In this document: positions 41,674-48,189 of the stretch, in pieces
Position numbering within the stretch: the first letter of the stretch is position 1
Layout of the letters: each line of letters opens with the position of its first letter
Source: Paenarthrobacter nitroguajacolicus
GTDB lineage: Bacteria; Actinomycetota; Actinomycetes; Actinomycetales; Micrococcaceae
Direction of reading: 5' to 3'
Length of the DNA: 48,189 nt
Assembly: GCF_007786235.1 (NCBI RefSeq)
Contig: NZ_VNFK01000027.1
Coordinates: 1-48,189, forward strand
Notes under the pieces: generated by a model
Database searches by the model: none
What the model saw: the letters and a program-made list of their open reading frames with translations, nothing else
Told to the model about the DNA's origin: nothing
Program-made: the position numbers and the translations under genes

Positions 41674-42342
41674 CTACTGGACGTCCGTGTCCCACAGCTC
41701 CGTGATGCCCACGTTCGCGTGCACCAGCAAATCGCGGAGGGTGGAGATGGAAAGCCCGACGACGGCGTGCGGGTCACCGTCCACCTTGCGGATGAAAGCC
41801 CCACCCAAGCCGTCGATGGTGAAGGACCCGGCGCAGTGCAGGGGTTCGCCGGTGGCGATGTAGGCGTCAATGTCGCTCGAGGTCATGTCGGCGAAGTGGA
41901 CTTCGGCACTCGAAACGGCACCCACCGTGGCCCCTGTGCCTTCGGGGGTATCGGCGTCCTCGCCGTCTTCAACGTCCGCGGCGGTGTCCCGGCAATCGAC
42001 AAGCCAGTGCCCGGTATGAAGCACTCCCTGCGAGCCGCTCATCCGCAGCATCCGTTCCCTGGCGACCTCCGCGGTGTAGGGCTTGCCGTGGGATTCGCCG
42101 TCGAACTCAAATACCGAATCGCAGCCGATGACCAAGGCGCCTTCGGACTCGGGGAGTGCGGCTACGGCCTCGGCCTTGGCCCGTGCCAGCAGGAGGGCGG
42201 TATCGTGCGGGTCCGTCACACCGTACTTGGCCTGGACCGCGTTCTCATCGACATCCGAGACGAGGACTTCGTGCTGGATCCCAGCCTCGGTGAGCAGCTT
42301 GGTGCGGGCAGGGGACTGGGAGGCAAGGATCAATCGGGTCAC
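41674..42342 (-). CDS. maf: Maf-family nucleotide pyrophosphatase
   Basis: 222 residues, GTG start. ILASQSPARTKLLTEAG is the Maf N-terminal signature, followed by DVDENAV, IGCDSVFEFDGESHGKP with the catalytic Asp, and the C-terminal AGSFTIDGLGGAFIRKVDGDPHAVVGLS. It hydrolyses non-canonical or specific nucleoside triphosphates in the cytoplasm. An acidic insertion (VEDGEDADTPEGTG) lengthens a loop in mid-protein. It is upstream of and in line with the biotin carboxylase gene. Confidence 0.93.
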   Translation of the reverse strand: MTRLILASQSPARTKLLTEAGIQHEVLVSDVDENAVQAKYGVTDPHDTALLLARAKAEAVAALPESEGALVIGCDSVFEFDGESHGKPYTAEVARERMLRMSGSQGVLHTGHWLVDCRDTAADVEDGEDADTPEGTGATVGAVSSAEVHFADMTSSDIDAYIATGEPLHCAGSFTIDGLGGAFIRKVDGDPHAVVGLSISTLRDLLVHANVGITELWDTDVQ

Positions 42343-42357
42343 GCCCCCAGCCTAATA

Positions 42358-42462
42358 CGACGCTCACTCACATCCCGCCCCCAAATCCCCGACGCTCATC
42401 CACATCCCGCGTGCTTAAACCGAACGCTCGCTCACTTGCGTCAGGCAAGTGATAGAGCGTCG
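42358..42462. repeat. Palindromic and direct repeats between maf and the MMPL gene
   Basis: Two 21-base copies beginning CGACGCTCA (42358-42378 and 42390-42410) differ at two positions. A related third copy starts at 42421 and folds into a hairpin (ACGCTC/GAGCGT, 42424-42460, with inner CACTTGC/GCAAGTG). GAGCGTCG at 42455-42462 is also the exact complement of CGACGCTC at 42358. It could be a REP-like element and may serve as terminator. Confidence 0.8.
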
Positions 42463-42490
42463 GGCAAATGCGTTGGTTTGTGAGAGAGGG

Positions 42491-45016
42491 TTAGTGGACC
42501 AGTTCCTCGGATTCTGCCTTGGAACGGTCGGTACGGTTCAGCTTGGCGCCTTCAACGTCCACATCCGGGAGGATGCGCTCCAGCCATTTCGGCAACCACC
42601 AGGCTTTCTCGCCCAAGAGGTACATGACAGCCGGGACGATGGTCATACGGACCACGAAGGCATCGATCAGCACACCGAAGGCCATCGCGAAGCCGAGCGG
42701 CCGGACCATGGTGAGGTGGCTGAAGATGAAGCCGGAGAACACGCTGACCATGATGATCGCGGCCGCGGTGACCACAGCAGCAGCGTGGCTGAATCCGGAG
42801 CGGACGGCATGCTTGGCGGACTCACCGTGCATGAAGGATTCACGCATGCCGGAGGTGATGAACACCTGGTAGTCCATGGCGAGGCCGAACAGCACACCGA
42901 TCAGGATGATGGGCAGGAAGCTCAGCACAGCGCCGGGGTTGGCGACGTCGAAGATCCCTCCCAGCCAGCCCCACTGGTACACAGCAACCACGGCGCCGAA
43001 GGCAGCGGCCAGCGAGAGCAGGAATCCACCCGTGGCCAGCAACGGCACAACGATCGAGCGGAACACCAGGAGCAACAGGAGCAGGGAAAGCCCGACGACG
43101 ATTGCCAAGTACGGCGGCAAGGCAGCCCCGAGCTTGTTGGAAACGTCAATGTTGCCCGCGGTTTGACCGGTCAAGCCTATGGTCACGTCCAGGTCGTCCT
43201 GAATTGCTGAGCCCTTGGCACGAAGATCGGATACCACCTGCACGGTGCCGGCGCTGGCTGGACCTTCCTTGGGAATGACCTGGAAGACGGTGGTGCGGCG
43301 GTCTTCGCTCAGGGCAATGGGCACGGCTGCGACGACGTTCTCAACGCTGCGAAGCTGGTCCGCCACGTCGAACTGCTTATTCTTGGCGTCGTTCTCGCTG
43401 AGGCCTTCGGGGAATTCGCCAACCACGATGATCGGTCCCGTCACGCCTTCGCCGAAGCTGCTGCGGGTGAGGTCGTAAGCCTTGAAGGCTTGCGAATCCA
43501 CCGGCTCGGAGCCGCCGTCGGGCAGTGCCAGCCGCAGCTGGGAAGCCGGCAGTGCAACGGCGCCGAGCAGGACCACGCTGAGGATCAAGGCAACCCAAGG
43601 GTGGCGCGTCACCATGCCGCCCCAGCCGCCGCTGCTGCGCTTCTCTTCGAGTTCGCGGTCGGCGGCTTCGTGACCGGGCTCGGCGTTGTGCTTGGCGGCC
43701 TTGGCCCAGGCGCGCTTTGAGATGAGCCTGCGGCCGATCAGCGCAAGAACGGCGGGCGTCAGGGTCAAAGCCACGACGACGGCGACAGCAACTGTCGCTG
43801 CGGCAGCAACACCCATCACGGCGAGGAAGGGCAGTCCAGGAACCACCAAAGCTGCGAGGGCGATGATGACGGTGAGACCGGCGAACAGCACAGCGTTTCC
43901 GGACGTGCCCGTGGCCAACGCCGCAGACTCTTCAGCGTCCATGCCCGCCAGGAGCTGCGTCCGGTGGCGGTTGACGATAAACAGCGAGTAGTCGATGCCC
44001 ACCGCGAGGCCGAGCATCAGGGCGAGCATGGGGGAGATGGAGCTCATGTCGATCACGCTGGTGAGGGCGAAGGTTCCGCCGACGCCAACGGCAACACCGA
44101 TGAGGGCCATGAGGAGCGGCAGGCCCGCGGCGATGAGCGTGCCGAGCATGAGGATCAGGACCAGGGCAGCAACTGCGACGCCGACGATTTCAGCGATGCC
44201 GAAGATCTCCGAGACGTCCTCGGTGATTTCCTTGCTGGCATAAGCAGTGACCCCTGCGGACGAGACGCCGTGGACGATCTCCTGGACTTCCTCGCGGACG
44301 GCAGGATCGACGGCGTTGATGGAGGTCTTGAACTGAACCTGCGCTACGGCGGCTTTGTTGTCACTGGAAACAAAGCGGAGGCCTTCAGATGCTTCGAGCT
44401 GTCGCTTGCCCAGAGCCAATGCGGCGGCGCCGTCGGCAGCTTCCTTGGCTCCGGCGTCGAGCTTTTCCTTGTTGGCAGCAAATTCCGCGCGCTGCGGCGC
44501 CAACTGGGCTTCAATCTGGGCGGGTGTAAGGCCAGAGGCAGCGAGTTGCTGTTCCAACCCGGCGAGTTGGGCCTCGCCCGCTTCCAACTGCGCGCGGGAA
44601 GCATCAAGCTGGGCCTGGCCCTCGGCGGCCGTCGCTTCGCCGGCAGCGATCTCAGCAGCGGAATTGTCCAGCTGCTCTTGCGTGGTGAAGGGGTTTACGG
44701 TGCCCTGCACGTCCGGGAGCGTCTGGAGCTTCTCGAGCGCCGCAGTCACGGCGTCCTTCTTGGCCTGGTCAAAACCGGCATCCCCGGCGTCGAACACCAC
44801 GCTGGCGGAGCCGCCCGAGGAATCCGGCAAGGCTTCCTTGAGCTTGTCGGCCATCCGCTGGGTTTCGGTGCCCGGGATGGTGAAGTTGTTGGACATGGTG
44901 CCGTGGAACGCTGCGGCGGAGCCGCCCACGGCCACCATGACCGCCAGCCAGATCGAGATGACCAGCCAGCGGCGCCGATACGAGAATTTGCCGAGACGGT
45001 AAAGGAACGAGGCCAT
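42491..45016 (-). CDS. MMPL-family (RND-type) transporter
   Basis: 841 residues from ATG 45016, one base after the stop of the tetR-type gene. A first membrane helix (17-37) precedes a large external domain. That domain contains an Ala/Gln/Glu-rich helical insert at about 112-212 (EAGEAQLAGLEQQL, EKLDAGAKEAADGAAALALGK). Two blocks of membrane helices follow, with the MMPL motif GIDYSLFIVNRHR and its counterpart LAMDYQVFITSGMRE. It exports lipids or drugs using proton force. It is probably repressed by the upstream TetR. Confidence 0.93.
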   Translation of the reverse strand: MASFLYRLGKFSYRRRWLVISIWLAVMVAVGGSAAAFHGTMSNNFTIPGTETQRMADKLKEALPDSSGGSASVVFDAGDAGFDQAKKDAVTAALEKLQTLPDVQGTVNPFTTQEQLDNSAAEIAAGEATAAEGQAQLDASRAQLEAGEAQLAGLEQQLAASGLTPAQIEAQLAPQRAEFAANKEKLDAGAKEAADGAAALALGKRQLEASEGLRFVSSDNKAAVAQVQFKTSINAVDPAVREEVQEIVHGVSSAGVTAYASKEITEDVSEIFGIAEIVGVAVAALVLILMLGTLIAAGLPLLMALIGVAVGVGGTFALTSVIDMSSISPMLALMLGLAVGIDYSLFIVNRHRTQLLAGMDAEESAALATGTSGNAVLFAGLTVIIALAALVVPGLPFLAVMGVAAAATVAVAVVVALTLTPAVLALIGRRLISKRAWAKAAKHNAEPGHEAADRELEEKRSSGGWGGMVTRHPWVALILSVVLLGAVALPASQLRLALPDGGSEPVDSQAFKAYDLTRSSFGEGVTGPIIVVGEFPEGLSENDAKNKQFDVADQLRSVENVVAAVPIALSEDRRTTVFQVIPKEGPASAGTVQVVSDLRAKGSAIQDDLDVTIGLTGQTAGNIDVSNKLGAALPPYLAIVVGLSLLLLLLVFRSIVVPLLATGGFLLSLAAAFGAVVAVYQWGWLGGIFDVANPGAVLSFLPIILIGVLFGLAMDYQVFITSGMRESFMHGESAKHAVRSGFSHAAAVVTAAAIIMVSVFSGFIFSHLTMVRPLGFAMAFGVLIDAFVVRMTIVPAVMYLLGEKAWWLPKWLERILPDVDVEGAKLNRTDRSKAESEELVH

Positions 45017-45017
45017 G

Positions 45018-45725
45018 TCAGAACCGATCTGTGGTGGTTGTAACGGAAGGGGAGGCTGAAGCGTCCGACGGCGGCGCGAAGCCGGCGCCCAGGAGGCCCA
45101 TGGCATCGATGAGGTGCTGGCGCAGTGCGGCCAAGGATGCCGGGGAGAGGTCCGGACCATGTTCGGCGAACCAAACAGTCATGGCAGCTTTGCCGCAGGA
45201 GATGACCGAGCCGGCCAGCGCATGGAGGTAGAGCTCACTGATGCCTTCGCCCAAGCGGCTGCGGGCGGCGTCGATGATTTGTCCGGTGCAGTGTTCCCAA
45301 GCTTCGAGTTCGGAGCGGGCGAGCGAGCGGTTGTCCTGCGTGAGGCTGAAGAGCTCGGCCATGGGCGCTACCGACATCGGGTCGGCCAGGGCCATCAATG
45401 CGGCCTGTGCGGATTCGAGGATTGACTCGTCAGCCGGGCGGAGGCGGAACTGCTCCAACGCGTGGTCCATGAACCCGTCGGCCACCGATGCCAGGGCCGC
45501 CTCGAGGCTGGGGAAGTAGTTAAAGAACGTGCGGCGGGAAACGCCGGCGCTGGCGGCGATGTCCTCCACGGTGAAGTTGCCTGCCCCGTTGCTGCGCAAG
45601 AGGTCCAGGGCTGCTGTGGCGATGGAGTTGCGGGTGGCCGCCTTATTGAGCTCACGCCGTGACGGTGCGGCGGGCTCGGACAGGGACGACTCCGCAGCGG
45701 CATCGTGGCTGCTGGTTTGGGTCAC
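45018..45725 (-). CDS. TetR-family regulator of the MMPL exporter
   Basis: 235 residues, GTG start. The HTH is FTVEDIAASAGVSRRTFFNYFPS (51-73), with the NYF motif typical of TetR proteins. The remaining helices form the ligand-binding domain, and the C-terminus is Ser/Thr-rich. It is first in a two-gene operon with the MMPL transporter (stop and next start separated by one base). Two overlapping palindromes lie immediately before its start, so autorepression is likely. Confidence 0.93.
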   Translation of the reverse strand: MTQTSSHDAAAESSLSEPAAPSRRELNKAATRNSIATAALDLLRSNGAGNFTVEDIAASAGVSRRTFFNYFPSLEAALASVADGFMDHALEQFRLRPADESILESAQAALMALADPMSVAPMAELFSLTQDNRSLARSELEAWEHCTGQIIDAARSRLGEGISELYLHALAGSVISCGKAAMTVWFAEHGPDLSPASLAALRQHLIDAMGLLGAGFAPPSDASASPSVTTTTDRF

Positions 45726-45727
45726 AT

Positions 45728-45753
45728 ACTTACACTAAGTGCAAGTTTGCACT
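45728..45753. promoter_or_regulatory. Overlapping palindromic operators of the TetR-MMPL operon
   Basis: AGTGCAAGTTTGCACT (45738-45753) is a perfect 7-2-7 palindrome. ACTTACACT (45728-45736) with AGTGCAAGT (45738-45746) makes a second, one-mismatch palindrome sharing its left arm. Both begin three bases before the regulator's start codon. Confidence 0.7.
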
Positions 45754-45859
45754 CTGCGCAATTTGGGTCTGCTCGAGGCAAAGAAATCCCGTCCCTGTTC
45801 GCTTCACTCGCGTTGCCGGGAGGTGGTCGATCAAGAACGGGATCAGTGGACGGCTTGAT

Positions 45860-46309
45860 TTAGAACTGTGTGGGGGGAGCCGGTGGGGTGGGCTGCCGGG
45901 GTTGAGCCGCGGCCGCAGGCTGAGCCGTCTGCTGGGCGGCCGTCTTGGTGAGGTAGACCGACTGACCCGTAGCCCCGGGCTCACCTTCACCCAGGGGAAG
46001 TACGTAGACGGCGGTGCCGTACGCGCAGACTTCGGTCCAGTTGGTGCCCATCTCGGAGGTGTCGAAACGCATGGCGACGATGGCATTGGCACCGCGCTGC
46101 TGTGCTTCGTTGACCATGCGCGCCATGACTTCCTGGCGGCTTTCGTACAGTGCCTTGGTCATTTCGGGCAGCTCGCCGCCGCCGAGGGAACGGAAGCCGG
46201 CAAGCATTTGCGAGCCGATATCCCGTGAGCGGACCGTAAGGCCCATGACTTCGCCGAAGACGGCATCGATCCGGTGGCCCGGGATTTCATTGGAAGTGAC
46301 GATCAACAT
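45860..46309 (-). CDS. YbjQ-family protein with proline/glutamine-rich tail
   Basis: 149 residues. MLIVTSNEIPGHRI at the start, GLTVRSRDIG, and GANAIVAMRFDTSEM are the landmarks of the YbjQ (DUF74, heavy-metal-binding-domain-like) family, which forms small pentameric barrels of unknown function. After residue 120 an Ala/Gln/Pro tail is added. Monocistronic. The 134 bases between it and the tetR-type gene hold the TetR operators and a weak ATCCCGT/ACGGGAT pairing (45786-45843). Confidence 0.88.
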   Translation of the reverse strand: MLIVTSNEIPGHRIDAVFGEVMGLTVRSRDIGSQMLAGFRSLGGGELPEMTKALYESRQEVMARMVNEAQQRGANAIVAMRFDTSEMGTNWTEVCAYGTAVYVLPLGEGEPGATGQSVYLTKTAAQQTAQPAAAAQPRQPTPPAPPTQF

Positions 46310-46348
46310 GGTCCGAGCCTATCCAGTCTTGGCCTCTTAAACAGGGAA

Positions 46349-46376
46349 ATCCCCCGGGGAGAACTCCCCGGGGGAT
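46349..46376 (-). terminator. Terminator of the symporter gene
   Basis: ATCCCCCGGGGAG (46349-46361) pairs perfectly with CTCCCCGGGGGAT (46364-46376), with only two bases nominally between the arms. On the minus strand it is followed by TTTCCC and TTT stretches. Confidence 0.85.
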
Positions 46377-46402
46377 CAACACCTCATGACAGCAGGTGGC
46401 CG

Positions 46403-47836
46403 CTAAGCCTTCGAGTCGGCCAGCTCGCGCTCGTCGGCTTCAGCTGCTGCCTTGTCGGCGGCATACTCATCGGCGAAAACGGCACCGTTGCGGGGTGCGT
46501 TGTACAGCGACTCGTCCAGGATGCCCTGACGCTTGGCCACGATGGCCGGGACCAGTGCCTGACCCGCCACGTTGACGGCGGTGCGGCCCATGTCCAGGAT
46601 CGGGTCGATCGCCAGCAGGAGGCCGACGCCGGCAAGCGGCAGTCCCAGCGTGGAGAGGGTCAGGGTCAGCATGACGACGGCGCCAGTGGTACCGGCCGTG
46701 GCTGCGGAACCGAGGACGGAGACCAGCACGATGAGCAGGTACTGGCTGAAGTCAAGGTTGATGCCGAAGAACTGGGCTACGAAGATCGCCGCGATGGCCG
46801 GGTAGATTGCCGCGCAACCGTCCATCTTGGTGGTGGCACCCAGCGGCACTGCGAAGGAGGCGTAGCCGGAGGGGACACCCAGGTTCCGCTCAGTGACGCG
46901 CTGCGTGAGCGGCAGCGTGCCGATGGAAGAGCGGGACACAAACGCCAGCTGCACGGCCGGCCACACGCCGGAGAAGTACTGCTTCACAGAGAGGCCGTGG
47001 ACGCGGACCAGGATTGGATACAGGACGAAGAGCACCAGTGCCAGGCCGATGTAAATGGCAGCGGTGAACTTGCCCAGGGCGCCGATGGTGTCCCAGCCGT
47101 AGATGGCAACAGCGTTGCCGATCAAGCCAATGGTGCCCAGAGGTGCTAGGCGGATGATCCACCACAGGACCTTCTGGATGACGGCAAGCGCGGAAGCGTT
47201 GAACGTCAGGAAGGCTTCGGCCTGCTTGCCCACCTTGAGGGCGGCAACGCCGATGGCGATCGCCACTACCAGGATCTGGAGCACGTTGAAGCTGACGGAG
47301 GTGCTGACCGTCGTGGCAGCGTTGGCGCTTTCGGTGACAGTGGAGCTGGCGCCGAGGCCGAGGAAGTTCTTGGGGAACAGGCCGATGAGGAAGGCCCACC
47401 AGTCACCGGTCTTGCCGGCGTACTTGGCTTCCTCTGTGATGCCGGTAGCGGCCCCCGGCTGCAGGAGCACGCCCAGGCCGATGCCGATCAGTACCGAGAC
47501 CAGTGACGTGATGGCAAACCAGAGCAGCGTGTTCCAGGCCAGGCGCGCTGCGTTGGACACCTGACGCAGGTTCGCGATGGAGCTCACCACGGCGGTGAAA
47601 ATCAAAGGAACGACGGCGGTCTGCAGCAACGAGACGTAGCTGGAGCCGACCGTCTGGAGAGTTGCGCCGAGGCCGTTGGGGGCTGTTTTGGTGCTGCCCG
47701 TGTACTTGGCGATGAGGCCGAGGACGAGGCCGATGATGAGGGCTGCGATGATCTGGACGCCGAAGGAACCGGCCCACTTGGGGAGCCGGAAGCCGGTCTT
47801 GCCAGCTGCTGGGGAAGTGTTGGTTGAGGTGCTCAC
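46403..47836 (-). CDS. Dicarboxylate/amino-acid:cation symporter (DAACS family)
   Basis: 477 residues, GTG start. DAACS landmarks: VVPLIFTAVVSSIANL, the Ser-rich SRSSIGTLP re-entrant loop, PLGATTKMDGCAAIYPAIAAIFVAQ (NMDGT-like), and DPILDMGRTAVNVAGQ near the end. It takes up glutamate, aspartate or C4-dicarboxylates with H+ or Na+. The acidic C-terminal tail is Ala/Glu-rich. A leaderless-looking start (no clear ribosome-binding site) leaves the first residues uncertain. Monocistronic. Confidence 0.93.
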   Translation of the reverse strand: MSTSTNTSPAAGKTGFRLPKWAGSFGVQIIAALIIGLVLGLIAKYTGSTKTAPNGLGATLQTVGSSYVSLLQTAVVPLIFTAVVSSIANLRQVSNAARLAWNTLLWFAITSLVSVLIGIGLGVLLQPGAATGITEEAKYAGKTGDWWAFLIGLFPKNFLGLGASSTVTESANAATTVSTSVSFNVLQILVVAIAIGVAALKVGKQAEAFLTFNASALAVIQKVLWWIIRLAPLGTIGLIGNAVAIYGWDTIGALGKFTAAIYIGLALVLFVLYPILVRVHGLSVKQYFSGVWPAVQLAFVSRSSIGTLPLTQRVTERNLGVPSGYASFAVPLGATTKMDGCAAIYPAIAAIFVAQFFGINLDFSQYLLIVLVSVLGSAATAGTTGAVVMLTLTLSTLGLPLAGVGLLLAIDPILDMGRTAVNVAGQALVPAIVAKRQGILDESLYNAPRNGAVFADEYAADKAAAEADERELADSKA

Positions 47837-48189
47837 CGGAATACGTTAGGTGTCTCGTCAATAACATAGCGAACGGACGTTGAGAAATGTTACGTGCGCA
47901 AAAGTTATTCCCAAGCCTTTGTGACGTTGCTCTCACAGGAGCGCGGCTATCTGCGGCCTGAGTATGCCTGCTACTGCCGAGGGGTCACGCTGAGTTGGGC
48001 CGGGCACGGCAAAAGCTGCTTTTTTGATAGCGACCGTGGTCGATTTCGCCTTACCCCTGCAAAACAGTAATTCGAAGCCGTAATAGGACTGCTTTGGCGT
48101 TGTCCATAGGTGTTTGTCCGTTTGTTGGATTTATTGGGTGGTGTTGGTAGTTTAGGCATCGTCTGGTCGCCTGGGCTGGTTTTGGTTTG
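47837..48189. other. Terminal region without a supported gene
   Basis: 353 bases upstream of the symporter gene. It must hold the symporter promoter, which I could not define. A 12-bp palindrome CGACCGTGGTCG sits at 48031-48042. The last 90 bases are strikingly G/T-rich on the plus strand. A 62-codon open frame on the minus strand (47971-48159) has no recognisable content. Confidence 0.5.

Noticed and set aside
47971..48159. 62-codon minus-strand open frame
   Set aside because: No ribosome-binding site, no domain and unusual composition; chance open frame cannot be excluded.

Overview
The window is high-GC DNA, almost certainly from an actinobacterium of the Micrococcaceae (Arthrobacter/Paenarthrobacter type). 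This is an inference from several signs: a DUF222/13E12-type HNH endonuclease tail, palindromic SOS boxes of the TCGAAC-n4-GTTCGA type, a HemD-winged-helix (NnaR-type) nitrogen regulator, and a pmmB / purine nucleoside phosphorylase / lpdA / biotin carboxylase / maf neighbourhood like that of Mycobacterium. No rRNA, tRNA, CRISPR array, prophage or insertion sequence was recognised.

Layout. 1-307: tail of an HNH endonuclease gene. 364-1248: a shortened NirB-like flavoprotein with its own nitrogen-type promoter. 1421-10390 (minus): a seven-gene operon in which every junction is a 4-base start/stop overlap. In transcription order it encodes a GMC (cholesterol-oxidase-like) oxidoreductase, a membrane metallophosphoesterase, an alpha/beta hydrolase with a Cys in the nucleophile elbow, an acetoacetate-decarboxylase-like protein, two small membrane proteins and a patatin-like lipase. 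The first and last proteins appear to share an accessory C-terminal domain. 10535-11745: two small divergent genes. 11950-16469: an SOS umuD and an SOS umuC, each with its own LexA-type box, separated by a LacI regulator/sugar porter pair.

16498-21972: nitrite assimilation. nirB, cobA and the HemD-type regulator form a minus-strand operon, and nirD diverges from it across a control region with four GlnR-like half-sites in exact 11-bp register. 21976-31936: a conserved nucleoside and central-metabolism neighbourhood (phosphosugar mutase, purine nucleoside phosphorylase, LpdA-type quinone reductase). It is interrupted by a levan module (GH68 levansucrase, GH32 levanase) and by a two-gene unit encoding a membrane-tethered ECF-sigma-like protein and a membrane-anchored protein with four Big_2-like domains.

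32033-39672: a metallo-beta-lactamase-fold hydrolase, the nitrate operon narK-nasC-nasB and a divergent MHS-family transporter. 39742-42342: biotin carboxylase/BCCP and Maf. 42491-47836: a TetR-MMPL exporter operon, a YbjQ-family protein and a dicarboxylate/amino-acid symporter. 47837-48189 holds no gene I can support.

How the parts connect. NarK imports nitrate, NasC/NasB reduce it to nitrite, and NirB/NirD with CobA-derived siroheme reduce nitrite to ammonium, with the HemD-type regulator and probably a GlnR-like protein in control. Levansucrase builds and levanase degrades fructan outside the cell. The best candidates for undescribed biology are the seven-gene lipid/sterol-like operon and the tethered sigma/Big_2 pair beside the levan genes.
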